Below are positions 18,800 to 29,951 of a DNA stretch of 64,000 nucleotides, one piece after another. The notes beneath the pieces were generated by a model. The model was given only the letters and a program-made list of their open reading frames with translations, was not told the origin of the DNA and searched no databases. The stretch comes from Pycnococcus provasolii (Eukaryota > Chlorophyta > Pseudoscourfieldiophyceae > Pseudoscourfieldiales > Pycnococcaceae). The position numbers and the translations under genes were made by a program. Location: NCBI GenBank assembly GCA_938743325.2, contig OW568901.1, positions 248,001 through 312,000 on the forward strand. Direction: 5' to 3'. Each line of letters opens with the position of its first letter. Position 1 is the first letter of the stretch.

Positions 18800-19585
18800 C
18801 TAAGCCAGCTTCGTGAGTCCCTCCCCGTCCGTGACGCACTTCGTGATCGCCGCCAGCTTGTCGCCGCTCAAGCTGCACTTGGAAAATACGCCTTTGTTGT
18901 CGACGACGAGGATCATGGGTGCCTTCGCACCTTTGACGATCGACTCGATATTGTGCTTCGCGTACGCCTTCGCCTTCGCGTCGTACTTTCCGTCCGCCCA
19001 CAGGCCGAAGGTGGCCTCCTTCTTGAGGGTGCGCGCGGCGTTCGCGAACGCCGTGCTCACGGCGCCCTTAGCAGGCACGCGGAAGACGCCAATCACCTTC
19101 TTTCCAGCCTCCTTCACGAACGCGTCGTACTCCTTCTTGTCAGCCAGAGTAGTGTGTGCGGGGAGGTTGCTACGAACGAAGTCGATGATTCCCTGCGTTT
19201 CCCTGGGTCCGTTGTACTCCTCGACACTTCCCGATCGGAACACCTTAATGGTTGGGTATCCCTGCACGTCGAATCGTCCCGCAAGTTCGGAGTGCGCGTC
19301 CGCGTCAAGCTTGGCGATTCGGATCGGCGGGTCATCTTTCTCGAGTATCTGCGCTGCTTCGGCCCACTTGGGTGCGAGTGATTTGCAGTGTCCACACCAC
19401 GGCGCGTAGAACTCGACAAGCGTGAATGTTTCGCTTGCAATGAATCCGTCGAAATTACTTGGATCAAGCACGGCAACCCCTTCTTCAAGCGAGGGAGAAG
19501 CCGCAGATACAGCCGCAGCAAATGCAGCAGCACAAAGCACTAAAAGAAACAAGGCACTCTTCCACGACACACTACTCATGATCAT
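18800..19585 (-). CDS. Protein disulfide isomerase-like protein, one thioredoxin domain
   Basis: 261 residues from the ATG at 19585; the frame remains open upstream only through the telomere-like array, which reads VRVRV. A signal peptide (SALFLLVLCAAAFAAAVSAA) leads into a thioredoxin domain with EFYAPWCGHCKSLAPKW, the classical CGHC active site, followed by DVQGYPTIKVF with the cis-proline. The remaining half (about residues 140-261) looks like a second thioredoxin-fold domain without active cysteines, similar to the b domain of PDI. There is no KDEL-type retention signal at the end (GEGLTKLA), so retention may be by a partner or it may be secreted. It should catalyse disulfide formation or exchange in the ER lumen. 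The length is short compared with the four-domain PDIs. Confidence 0.9.
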   Translation of the reverse strand: MIMSSVSWKSALFLLVLCAAAFAAAVSAASPSLEEGVAVLDPSNFDGFIASETFTLVEFYAPWCGHCKSLAPKWAEAAQILEKDDPPIRIAKLDADAHSELAGRFDVQGYPTIKVFRSGSVEEYNGPRETQGIIDFVRSNLPAHTTLADKKEYDAFVKEAGKKVIGVFRVPAKGAVSTAFANAARTLKKEATFGLWADGKYDAKAKAYAKHNIESIVKGAKAPMILVVDNKGVFSKCSLSGDKLAAITKCVTDGEGLTKLA

Positions 19586-19912
19586 GATCACGACCCGACG
19601 AAGAATGGCTTCCGGAATCCGAAGAAGAAGGGGCTGGAAAGAACAAAGAACAAAGGAAACAAGACTACAAAGAGAGAGAGAGAACCCTAACCCTAACACC
19701 CTAACCCTAACCCTAACACCCAAACCCTATCATCGTAATAAGGTACCCGGTAAAGGTACGGTGTCTCTTCTCTTCTTTTCGCGCCTAGGGCCCTCCTCTT
19801 CAGAGGTGTTTCTTTTCGCCGCCATTCATTCTTCGCCGAAGATTCGCCAGAAACACCTCTAAAAGAGGTCGTCATCAGGACACCAACAAGCAAAGCAGTA
19901 GGAAGGTTCTGG
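19586..19912. other. Divergent spacer between PDI and WD40 gene
   Basis: Holds the CCCTAA array at 19683-19730 and otherwise nothing recognisable. Both flanking genes start from this spacer. Confidence 0.5.
19683..19730. repeat. Interstitial CCCTAA array with CCCTAACA variants
   Basis: Seven or so CCCTAA-type units, two of them extended by AC, 100 bp upstream of the PDI start; TTAGGG on the PDI sense strand. Confidence 0.95.
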
Positions 19913-21064
19913 ATGGCGCAGAATACGACAAGCACGTGCTGGTCACTCGACGGATTCGTGTGTCTCCAGCACTCCTCCTCATCCTCTTTAGTGTCCCTCC
20001 ATTCTAGGAACGAGCCCTCTTCACGTGGCTCAGTCGTGCTCGACTCACGTGCACATGTCTTCTGCGTGTGCGCGACGTACCTTCCCTGTTGCACTTTTAC
20101 AACTGGAGTATCTGGGGAGGTATCGCTTGTCCACGGGTTGTCTGGAATAGATAAGACGCTCCCTAGTGCACAGGCACAAGCGCGCATAAGGGCGTTCGCG
20201 TGTGTGCTTACAGATGGAGGAATACGCATACTCGCTGAGAGACATCCGGAGAACGCAAAACCGTCGTCGTCGGCGGCGTCGACACCAACGCATGGACCCT
20301 GGGAACTCCTAGCCTCCCCAGACGCGGGAGGCATGGCGTCAAAGGCAAAAACGGGCGGAGGACCGCCCGCAGATGCCGCTTTTGCACCCGCAAACACATC
20401 CGCGGGCACCACACTGGCAGTCTTAAACGAACAAGGCGACGTGCGTCTCCTTGCGCCGAGAAAAGGACGGCCGGCGTCGTGGGAGTGCGTCGACACGCTC
20501 GCGGCAAACAACTCGTCCGAGAACGGAACCTGCTTAGCGTGGCGCTCGCCGAACCGTGCGGCGGCAGATCAGGCACACAGCAAAGCAGACGCCGAACAAC
20601 TCACGCGCGCGTTCTTAGCCGTCGGACACACGTCGGGCGTTGTTGTGTGGGCACACAGGCCAGAGCTGCGACGCTGGGAACGCGTCGCCAGCATAGCCAC
20701 GCAAACACCTGTCACGGCAATCTGCTTCCGCCCGCCGGTGGGTGCGGTGGCGGACGGACGCGACGCAATCGCAGTCGCAACCGGCGAGAACGTTACGAGG
20801 TACACGCTCGCACCCGCGTCAAGCGGCGCTCTGCCTTTCACGGCCGATCCGATGCCGCTTTCTCCCGTCAACATGAAGCACCCCTCATCCGTCTGGCGCC
20901 TTGAGTACAACGACGCGGCAACGGCTCTTCTCGCGTGCTTCGAACACGCGCCGGACCACTGGTCGGACAACATTCCGTGCGCGTGGGTGTGGGCGCCCGA
21001 CCTGACAGGCGAGTGGGCATCGCGCGCGGAGGTAAACCGCGACGGCAGCCTGCATCCGCTTTGA
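19913..21064 (+). CDS. WD40-repeat-like beta-propeller protein (possibly Seh1/Sec13-like)
   Basis: A 383-residue protein with no signal peptide or membrane segment. Several weak blades can be seen: FACVLTDGGIRIL, TLAVLNEQGDVRLLAP with the W-containing SWECVDTL after it, LAVGHTSGVVVWAHRPELRRWERVASI, and VTAICFRP. The final part, HPSSVWRLEYNDAATALLACF, then a WAPDLTGEW tail, resembles the last blade of Seh1, where VWRV.WN..GT.LA.S is followed by a tryptophan-rich strand. Seh1 and Sec13 are shared by the nuclear pore and the GATOR complex. The propeller call is reasonable; the Seh1 suggestion is weak. TGTAA follows the stop at 21069. Confidence 0.75.
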   Translation: MAQNTTSTCWSLDGFVCLQHSSSSSLVSLHSRNEPSSRGSVVLDSRAHVFCVCATYLPCCTFTTGVSGEVSLVHGLSGIDKTLPSAQAQARIRAFACVLTDGGIRILAERHPENAKPSSSAASTPTHGPWELLASPDAGGMASKAKTGGGPPADAAFAPANTSAGTTLAVLNEQGDVRLLAPRKGRPASWECVDTLAANNSSENGTCLAWRSPNRAAADQAHSKADAEQLTRAFLAVGHTSGVVVWAHRPELRRWERVASIATQTPVTAICFRPPVGAVADGRDAIAVATGENVTRYTLAPASSGALPFTADPMPLSPVNMKHPSSVWRLEYNDAATALLACFEHAPDHWSDNIPCAWVWAPDLTGEWASRAEVNRDGSLHPL

Positions 21065-21410
21065 GTGCTGTAACTACACGTTTTGAACCTCTCGTCGCGC
21101 TTGTCGTGCACGTGCGCCGTGTGAGCTCCGCGAAGGTGGACGCACACCCCTACCCCAATTTTCTGCCCGTGACGGACTTGCCGCATGGTCTTATATGGAG
21201 GGTTGTTTTCAGGGCCCGCCTAAAATCGCCGGTATAAATAGTCCAGTCAGCCGCCCTCCTCCGACTCCGAGCAGCCTTGCACGCGTGTGACGACGCCTCA
21301 GAGACGGCTTTGGGCGCTCGTTGCGGTGAAACGCGCCTGCGCGCGCGGCCGTAACGCGCATCAGCCCGCGAAGCATATCTCGAGCACTTGATATCGCTCT
21401 GGTGCGCGGC
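21065..21410. other. Intergenic region upstream of glycosyltransferase gene
   Basis: About 345 bp between two genes on the same strand. A TATAAATA sequence at 21233-21240 lies about 170 bp before the ATG and may be the TATA box. Nothing else stands out. Confidence 0.45.
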
Positions 21411-23059
21411 ATGGCCTCCTCGTGGCGCTCTCTTGTTTTGACCTTCTCAGCGCTCCTCGTGTTCTTCTCTTCTGTAGCGCCAGTGCCCTCGGCGCGCGCG
21501 GAGCTGGTCTCCGTGTACGGCAATGTCAACACCGTCGACCCGAACGAAAAGGGAATCACGTACGAAAAGCTGCTCGCGAAGTTCAAGACGTACAAGCAGT
21601 CGACAGTCGTCGTGTGGTGCATCGAGGATGTCTTCTGGGGTGAGCACCCAACCATCCTGCAGACGCTCACGTCCAACACGAAGAGGTTCATGCACCCGCA
21701 GGTATTCAGGCCGTTCTTCCACTCCACGCGTAAGTCGACGTGCGAGAGGGTGACGGTGCAGACTGGCTTTGACTGCGAGGTGGTGACATACGCGGACAAG
21801 TTCACGCGCGACCCGCGATCCGAGCGCCTGTGGATCGACCGCGTGTGGGTGCTGAAGACGGCGCTCGAGGCTGGCAAGATCGCGCTCATGATGGACGTAG
21901 ACGTAAGGTTCATGCAGGACGTCGCGCCTATCGTGGACCCGGACGGGCCGTACGGGAGCATCGACATCATCTTCCAGGACACCGGCCGGCGTTCGGCGGA
22001 CGATGACGGCGTCGAGGGCGACGGCATATTCGGCTTCTGTGCCGGCTTCTACCTTCTGCGTCCCACCGCGAATGCGATCAAAATGGCGGACTACACGCTG
22101 AAGGAGATGCACATCGTGCGCCACAACCCGTACATCAACCTCCCTTCTCAATATAAGCAGTTGATAGGGAAGGAGTTCAAGCAGCGCCTCGTCGACGCCA
22201 CGTCTTACGACCAAGACGTGATGTTCGACTCGCTGGTGAGCTTGCTCGACAGCAGGCGCGTGCAGAAGCGCAAGCTGTGGGGCGCGCAGCGCGTCGCAAA
22301 CGAAGAGAGCAGGTCGAAGGGCGGTGGCGAAGCGGTGAAGGAGGAGCACCAGAACTCGCTGATCGTGAGGGGTGCGAAGGCGACGTACAACGCAGACACG
22401 ACGGTATTATTCGAGAGTGCCGACGGCACGTTCCGCGCGCTCGCGAGCGGCATGACGCTGTTTGTCGGTTGGCACGAGCACCACGGCGAGAACCAAGAGA
22501 ATGCGTGCATGAGGTTCAAGACGTACACGGGTATACACTGCAGTGGCCGTCCGCCGCGGTGCTTGCAGATCGACCAGGAGTGCTCGGCTTACCTCGATGG
22601 TAAGCCGGCGGACGAAGCGACGGCGTCGAGCGTGCGCGAGGCTGACATGCAACGCCCCTTTGAGCCTCCGCCGCCGCCCATCAGCCCACCGCCGGCGCCT
22701 GAGCCACTGAGAAGGAGAGGACTGCTAGGGCGTCACAACTTTGCGCCGCACCTGCCGCTCAGACGTTCGTCTTCAGGTGCGTTGGAGTACAATGTGGACG
22801 ACGAACGGCAGACATCTTTGTCTTTAGAGGAGACTGTGCAGACATTTGACCCGAGGTGGGAACCAGTTGATCCAGAGGGTGTCAAGCGGTTCGCGCAGCA
22901 CTTGCAGGTCGTGCACAGACACGCGAGGGCGTACCGAGCGGCTGTGCATGTGACGCAAGATCGCCACGATGAAGCAGCTAGGAAAGATTATCTACATACT
23001 ATGCACATGCACGAAATGATAGGACGTGCACGCGACAACAAGCTGTTTCGAGGCGTCAA

Positions 23060-23090
<31 letters not shown>

Positions 23091-23117
23091 GCCACCACCA
23101 CAACAACGATGGTGTAA
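21411..23117 (+). CDS. GT77-like nucleotide-sugar glycosyltransferase with signal peptide
   Basis: 568 residues from the ATG at 21411. The N-terminus (SLVLTFSALLVFFSSVAPVPSA) is a signal peptide or signal anchor. The following domain has the layout of family 77 and related transferases: VVVWCIEDVFWGEHP near the start, RLWIDRVWVLKTALEAG before the metal-binding ALMMDVDVRFMQD (DVD at about residue 161), and later FGFCAGFYLLRPT, the usual acceptor-side motif. SYDQDVMFDSL continues the family pattern. Such enzymes add sugars to cell-wall or secreted glycoproteins in the Golgi. After the domain there is a proline-rich hinge (PPPPPISPPPAPEP) and a tail ending in a run of Thr encoded by an ACG repeat. 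A pyrimidine tract and TTTAG at 23142-23146 could instead be an acceptor for an alternative last exon (about 44 codons). Confidence 0.8.
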
Positions 23118-23814
23118 TATGTAATGTGTCCCTTACATTCCTTTAGGTGCCGGAAGGAATGCGCAGATCCTCGACGGCGTACGGCGTGTTTCCAAACGAG
23201 GCGCGCGAAATTGAAGATCCGGGCGGTTGTCCGTCGTCTCGATCGCCTCTCCATGTCGTACGGCCGTCGTGCGTTGCGTGAGGAACCGCAATCCCTCGTA
23301 AGTCGGCGTCCACGCGCCGTCCCGTGTCGCGGATTCATCTGAATTGCAACTCTGTAATGCTCACGCGCAGGTTGAGGGGTGCCATAAAATGACACTTTCC
23401 GTCGTCAACGCGGTCTGCACTAACAGCAAACGCGTCATCGTCGCCTGGATATGGACTTCGTTGTTTTTCTTGTTGTCCTTTTTGCGTCCATGCCAGCGCC
23501 GCGGGAATATCACCCGTTCGGAGAGGAACGTCATCGCTGAATCGCAAGGATGGCGGTGCTCTGAAAGAAGGCGGCGGCGTATTGAAGGTATGGCGTCATT
23601 CAATTGACAAATCGCCACCAACAACAAACTATTGTGCCGACCGGGCGGGATCCCAAAAGGACAAGGTTTTCCCGTGGCAGCCTGGAATGGAGTCTGAAGA
23701 AGGAAGGAAGGGCCAATCAATTCAATCCATTGAAAAGCACCAAAGAGGGATCCCCAAGTTCGGGTTTCTAAACAACTTTTTCGGATTTTCGCCTCGCCAT
23801 CCCAGAAGTTCTCC
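23118..23814. other. Intergenic region
   Basis: About 700 bp. The first part, after TTTAG at 23146, is open for 44 codons with fairly coding-like codons and might be an alternative last exon of the upstream gene. The rest shows no repeats, RNA genes or convincing ORFs. Confidence 0.4.
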
Positions 23815-24135
23815 ATGGCGAGCCGGTACAGCTCGTACTCGCGTTTTCTCTCGCGCGGTCCCAAGAAGCGCTCGTCAGTAGCATCGCAGGGCTCTCTCTC
23901 CCCCTCCTTCCTCATGGGCGTCGCGGTCGTCTCGTTCGTGACCGGCGCTGCGATGGAGTCGTTCATGATCGCGACGGGCTTCTACTCGAAGGTGACCGCG
24001 ATCGAAGCGGACCGGCGAAGAGAGGCGCAGGAACTCGGCCCGCCGTCGTGGGTTGAGGATATGATGAAGGTGCATAAGCACGGCTCAGGTGGCGACGCGT
24101 TGCCATCACCGGCGACGTCGCAGTCAAAGCCGTGA
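23815..24135 (+). CDS. Small single-pass membrane protein, 106 aa
   Basis: A short protein with a Ser/Arg-rich N-terminus (SRYSSYSRFLSRGPKKRSS) suitable as a mitochondrial presequence. One hydrophobic segment (SFLMGVAVVSFVTGAAMESFMIATGFY, about residues 31-57) follows, then a charged helix KVTAIEADRRREAQE. The layout, with a TM helix followed directly by an amphipathic charged helix, is common in small mitochondrial inner-membrane assembly factors. I have no firm family name. The codon bias, the clear domain plan and a TGTAA at 24161 support a real gene. Confidence 0.72.
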   Translation: MASRYSSYSRFLSRGPKKRSSVASQGSLSPSFLMGVAVVSFVTGAAMESFMIATGFYSKVTAIEADRRREAQELGPPSWVEDMMKVHKHGSGGDALPSPATSQSKP

Positions 24136-24437
24136 GCAACACACTACACGTATAGATTATTGTAACATGATTAGATTTTTTCTAAGCATTCAGGCAGGCA
24201 TGGGCCACACCACCACCCAACCAGCCCCCAGGGATCTTGTCCAGGTGCAGCCATGCAATAGTAGTACTTGGCATGAATGAATGCAAGACTACGATACAAC
24301 TGCATTCAGTGATGTCACTTGTGTTCGAGGAATCAAAGTCATTTACAAACACACTTCCACGTGTTCGACGCCGACGCCATTCCATTGCCCATTTTCCTTT
24401 AGGCACAAACCAATGTGCCGCCAATCGCTTGCGCGCC
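24136..24437. other. Convergent intergenic spacer
   Basis: About 300 bp between convergent genes; it should contain both 3' UTRs. Apart from TGTAA motifs I see nothing. Confidence 0.5.
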
Positions 24438-25859
<1,422 letters not shown>

Positions 25860-26215
25860 GGCAGGCCGCAGGATGACGACGACGACGACAGGGGGGCAGG
25901 GTTTTGGGGAACGGGTCCCGCGAGTTCGGGGTGAAATAAACTCCCCCGGGGGTGGGGGGGATACCGGTTCGGAGAATCGGAGGGGAACCACAACAGCACA
26001 GGCACAGGCACAGCAAAGCACGCCTCGCTGCACAGCACAGCACAGCACGCTTAAGTACCCTTACAGCCTTACTTGTCGGTTGATTGATTAGGCACGAGTA
26101 TGTACTACGATAGCCTTATTTGGTACTTCGTATGGGTCGGGTCGGGTCAGGTTTTGGAGTCAAACGGATGATGTGCTTACTTACTTACTCACTTAAGTAA
26201 GGCAGGAGGTCACTT
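25860..26215. other. Intergenic region upstream of NDUFV2
   Basis: Contains a GGGG/CCCC-rich patch (25937-25962) and an imperfect CAGCACAG run (25989-26050). Frames through these are low-complexity. Promoter of NDUFV2 and 3' UTR of eIF3l are expected here. Confidence 0.5.
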
Positions 26216-27784
26216 CTATGCCGTCGTCTCGCCCTTTAAGAGCACGTCCAGGCTCTGAAGCGCGCTCGCAAAAAAAGGCGCGTAGTTGCTCGATGCGCCG
26301 TGCCCTCGCGTCTTCGCATCCGCGCCGTCAATCACGCGAACGACGTCGCCCTCAATTTTGAAGTCGATGCGATCGTAGGAAAGGAACGTGCCCTCCGTCG
26401 CACTCGCGCTCGCGTTGTGCGCTGCCGACGCTGGAACCGTCTTGATCTGGCTCTGCGAACGAAGGGACATGAGGCTCTGCCGCACGACGGAAACCTCCTC
26501 GCCGCTTAAGACGGCGAGCTTGTCCAGGCTGATGGACGAGTACAGCCTCAGGTACGAAGCGACAGAAGCGGCGGCGATGCGCGCGCGCACGTCGTGCATG
26601 AACAGCGCGAGCTGAGCTCGAAAAGCCTGCGTGTGGTCATCCTCGACGAGCGTGACAAACTTCGGACAGCCGTACGAAAACAGCTCGTCGAACAAACCCT
26701 CCTCACCACCCTCGAGACGCGACATGCGCGTTGCCCAGACATCCGTCTTGAGCGTCGTGGCAACAGCCTCGTCCACCGCCTCCCATCTAGGCACGAGCGC
26801 GAGGCAGCACGCGAGGAGCGCGTAGCTCTGCTCCGCGCGCTTCAGCAGAGCCTCGAGCGTGCTCGGCGTTCCTCGGAATCCAACGCGCGCGCGCGACACC
26901 GCAACGCACGCGCCACTCAAGCACCGGATGGCGTCCACGTACCTCCGGCTTGCCATGTAGGCGAAGCCTGCGTGGTAGAGAACGCTCGCGTGGCTCGCTG
27001 GCACGCGCACGTAGTACCCTGGCCTGCTGAGGTGGATGGGGCTCAGCACGTCGAGCGCACTGTGAAAGTCGCCGAGAAGGCAGTGAACACGGCACAGTCC
27101 GACGAGCGAGTAGTATCCGAGCAGAGGGAGCACGTTGGAGATGTGCGCGTTTTCGAGGACGGACGCGTCGCCACGTCCAGTTGCGTTTGCGCGCTTGAGT
27201 TTCTCCACCACCTCGCTTTTGTCGACGAGCGCCTGGAGGTAGTTGAGCACGTGCGACGGGTTCCAGACGTTTTCCTGCTGCGCCTGCGCGAGCACGGCTG
27301 TTTCTTCGTCCGATCGCGACGACGCGTCTTTCGCGCGGTAGTGCTGAAAGCTCTGAAACTGGTACGCGAACTCGTCGATCATGCTGAAGAGCCACGACGG
27401 CGGCAGGAACATGTTCGGGTTTCCGTGCAGGATGACCCCAAAGAGCGCCTGGTAGTTGGCCCAGCTCGCGACGCGGTGTTCAATGAGCGGCGCCGGTTGT
27501 CGGTAAATGTGTCTGTAGTACAGTTCCTTGTAGAGCAGCATGAATACGTGGTCGTGGTCGACGAGTGCGGCAACAGCTTCTGGTGACGGCCACGCGGACG
27601 CCTTGAAGTACCTTTCGGATAGTTTCGGGAACGAGCTGTTGATCATGACGTGTATTTCTGGAACGTTTCTTTCGCGTATGTGTCTGTAGAGGTAGCTGAC
27701 GAACTGGCGCGCGAGGTCAGGCATGCCAAGAAATGGGGAAGGATGGTTACCCTCACCACCAGGAGTGGAGGAGGAGGACGCCAT
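26216..27784 (-). CDS. EIF3L: Translation initiation factor eIF3 subunit L
   Basis: 522 residues from the ATG at 27784 (an open extension to 27910 lacks family similarity). It shows the eIF3l course: an N-terminal QFVSYLYRHIRERNVPEIHVMINSSF-type helix, ERYFKASAWPSPEAV, LLYKELYYRHIYRQ, the AL.D.L.PI....Y..R helical repeat part (SALDVLSPIHLSRPGYYVRV), and YVDAIRCL. A C-terminal PCI-like winged helix follows, with LRLYSSISLDKLAVLSG and FKIEGDVVRVIDG near the end. This non-core subunit of eIF3 helps recruit mRNA to the 40S subunit in the cytosol. The gene is intact and its start lies 165 bp from a TTAGGG-type array. Confidence 0.92.
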   Translation of the reverse strand: MASSSSTPGGEGNHPSPFLGMPDLARQFVSYLYRHIRERNVPEIHVMINSSFPKLSERYFKASAWPSPEAVAALVDHDHVFMLLYKELYYRHIYRQPAPLIEHRVASWANYQALFGVILHGNPNMFLPPSWLFSMIDEFAYQFQSFQHYRAKDASSRSDEETAVLAQAQQENVWNPSHVLNYLQALVDKSEVVEKLKRANATGRGDASVLENAHISNVLPLLGYYSLVGLCRVHCLLGDFHSALDVLSPIHLSRPGYYVRVPASHASVLYHAGFAYMASRRYVDAIRCLSGACVAVSRARVGFRGTPSTLEALLKRAEQSYALLACCLALVPRWEAVDEAVATTLKTDVWATRMSRLEGGEEGLFDELFSYGCPKFVTLVEDDHTQAFRAQLALFMHDVRARIAAASVASYLRLYSSISLDKLAVLSGEEVSVVRQSLMSLRSQSQIKTVPASAAHNASASATEGTFLSYDRIDFKIEGDVVRVIDGADAKTRGHGASSNYAPFFASALQSLDVLLKGETTA

Positions 27785-28363
27785 GGCTGCTACTGATCCC
27801 TCGAGATTCGAGGAGCTCTCCCGGGATTTGTTTGGAATGATTTGGCAGTGGCGGCGGAGGAGGTCTTGGAGGAGGAGGGGGAGGGAGAAGAAAACCCAAG
27901 GAAGGCTCAAGGCCCTAGGGGATACCGGTTACTTGTCTCCGAGCACGAACCCTAACCCTAACCCTAACTCCCTAACCCTAGCTGGAAACCCTAACCTTAG
28001 TACCTTTGACTTTCTAACCCTAACCCTAACTGGAAACCCTAGTCTATCGTAAAGTTCTGACCGAGATTCTTCTTCCTTCTATTTTCCTACCCTACCAGCG
28101 TACCTCGTACCTCGTAAGCTTAACGGTCTCACTCCCTTGCGTCGTGCTTATTTATTTTATTTCCGCCTGGGCAGACTTTCCGCCCCACACGCACGGCCGC
28201 ACCGTCCATCACTCCATCGTCACATCGATCAGCTTGCAGGCCGTGTCAGTGTGTGTTCGTGTCAGTCGTGCCGTTAAGGTCGTCGACGTGCGGCTGGGTG
28301 TGGTGTGGTGTGGCTCGCTTTGGGCCGGGTGGAAGAAGCGGGTGGACAGCCTGAGAGAGAGAG
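27785..28363. other. Divergent spacer with telomere-like repeats
   Basis: Holds the CCCTAA array (27949-28041) and, nearer the right-hand gene, a GTGTG-rich tract. Both flanking genes start from here, so two promoters are expected; no other feature is visible. Confidence 0.55.
27949..28041. repeat. Interrupted interstitial CCCTAA array
   Basis: Blocks of CCCTAA units separated by CTGGAAA- and CTCCC-type spacers. The repeated block AACTGGAAACCCTA occurs twice. TTAGGG on the eIF3l sense strand. Confidence 0.95.
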
Positions 28364-29812
28364 ATGGGATGCGGGGCGAGTACCCCCATAGACTATAGTG
28401 AATATGTAATTCAGGCGCGCCCTCCAGCACAGGCGCAGGCAAGTGCGCAGTCTCGTGGTGGAGCAAGCACCGCCAACGCTAGCGGGGCAAGTAGTACAGG
28501 CGGCTCAGGAGGGGAGAATTTGCACGACCTGATTAAGCGCAAGAACTGGGACGGCTTGCGTGCACGCATCCAAAGCAACCCTGGAGAGGTGAGACAGAAG
28601 GACTTTAGCGGGTGGTTCCCTCTGCACAGAGCGGCATACAACGGAGCTCCCTTGGACGTGGTGCGTTACCTCGTGGAGCAGTATCCTGACGGCGTGAGAG
28701 AGAAGGACGACAACGGGCAGCTCCCCCTGCACGAGGCAGCCGGGAATGCTCCCTTGGACGTGGTGCGCTACCTCGTGGAGAAGTATCCTGACAGCGTGAG
28801 AGAGAAGAACGCCATCGGTGATGGGATGCTCCCCCTGCACAATGCGGCATTCCACGGAGCTCCCTTGGACGTGGTGCGTTACCTCGTGGAGCAGTATCCT
28901 GATAGCGTGAGAGAGAATATCGGCAGCAGCGGGATGGTCGCCCTGCACTGGGCGGCTGGGAATGCTCCCTTGAACGTGGTGCGTTACCTCGTGGAGCAGT
29001 ATCCTGACGGCGTGATGCAGAAGGACAGCGTCGGGAATCTCCCCTTGCACGACGCAGCCTTTAAAGCTCCCTTGGACGTGATGCGCTACCTCGTGGAGCA
29101 GTATCCTGACGGCGTGAGAGAGAAGAGCAACGGCGGGAGTCTCCCCCTGCACGCGGTGGTATGCAACAAAGCAGCAAACTTGGATGTGGTGCGTTGCCTC
29201 GTGGAACAGTATCCTCAAGGCGTACACGTGCGTGGAGAAGAGAACAAAACCCCGCTTGAACGGGCAGAAGAAAGAGAGGCCTCCTCCGAAGTGATTGCGT
29301 TGTTAAAACAGGCGGAGACGGCAGGCATTAACTCACCTGGTGCATGGGATGTATTTATCAGTCACTGCCAACGTGACGCGAATGCCGTCGTGATGGCCGA
29401 GGCTCTGTTCGCGAGTTTTGAGAAACGTGGATTGCGCGTGTGGCTTGATGTGAAGATGAAGAAGCGCGATGTCGCAGCAATGGAGGAGGGTGCCAAAAAC
29501 TCGACGATGGTGCTTGCGATCGTCACAGGCGGCGGCGACAATCCCGATCACGCATTTTTCCGCCGCGACTTTTGCCTCCAAGAGCTGAGATGGGCGCAGA
29601 GCGTCGGCGCATCAATCCAGCCCGTGATTACGGTTGACGACAAGAAGCGCGTCGGCGAATTCCTGAGCGCTGCCCCATCTGACTTGCAAGCTCTCGGTCA
29701 AGTAGACTGGATCGATATGAATCGCGGCGCCGTGCAATACTGGGAGGTTGGCGTGGACATGCTTGAGGAACGCTTGGAGGAAGCGCGAGCGACAAGGCAA
29801 CGGCAACGTTAA
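28364..29812 (+). CDS. Ankyrin repeat - TIR domain protein, probably myristoylated
   Basis: 482 residues starting MGCGAS, a myristoylation/palmitoylation signal. After a low-complexity linker come six to seven ankyrin repeats (about residues 60-300), most with the core LPLHxAA..APLDVVRYLVEQYPDGVREK and strikingly alike in sequence. A TIR domain follows at about 325-475: WDVFISHCQRDAN (first strand and box 1), GLRVWLDVKMKK (box 2-like), AIVTGGG, and FCLQELRWA, where the Glu of CLxEL corresponds to the catalytic glutamate of plant and animal TIR NADases. Ankyrin repeats would recognise a partner and the TIR would signal. The function in this organism is inferred only. The unit is unlike the plant TIR-NB-LRR order and closer to algal and animal TIR/ankyrin proteins. 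Confidence 0.88.
   Translation: MGCGASTPIDYSEYVIQARPPAQAQASAQSRGGASTANASGASSTGGSGGENLHDLIKRKNWDGLRARIQSNPGEVRQKDFSGWFPLHRAAYNGAPLDVVRYLVEQYPDGVREKDDNGQLPLHEAAGNAPLDVVRYLVEKYPDSVREKNAIGDGMLPLHNAAFHGAPLDVVRYLVEQYPDSVRENIGSSGMVALHWAAGNAPLNVVRYLVEQYPDGVMQKDSVGNLPLHDAAFKAPLDVMRYLVEQYPDGVREKSNGGSLPLHAVVCNKAANLDVVRCLVEQYPQGVHVRGEENKTPLERAEEREASSEVIALLKQAETAGINSPGAWDVFISHCQRDANAVVMAEALFASFEKRGLRVWLDVKMKKRDVAAMEEGAKNSTMVLAIVTGGGDNPDHAFFRRDFCLQELRWAQSVGASIQPVITVDDKKRVGEFLSAAPSDLQALGQVDWIDMNRGAVQYWEVGVDMLEERLEEARATRQRQR
28606..29230 (+). repeat. Tandem ankyrin-coding repeats, about 100-108 bp each
   Basis: Six copies of a unit coding for the same ankyrin core, with long stretches of identical nucleotides (the GACGTGGTGCGTTACCTCGT core recurs). 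Recent duplication or gene conversion would explain the sameness. Confidence 0.85.
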
Positions 29813-29825
29813 CTGATTATACTTT

Positions 29826-29905
29826 CTAACCCTAACCCGAGCTGTAAACCCTAACCCACCCGCTTGTTGGGGAGATCTGCTTCGCCCCCCCCCCCCCCCC
29901 CCCCC
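29826..29905. repeat. CCCTAA repeats followed by a 21-bp C run
   Basis: Three telomere-like units (29826-29857) followed by an uninterrupted run of 21 cytosines at 29885-29905, in the 139-bp gap between two genes on the same strand. Confidence 0.9.
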
Positions 29906-29951
29906 TTTTTTCATCCATGCATCATTCCCGGGGGCGCTACGGTAGAATAGA

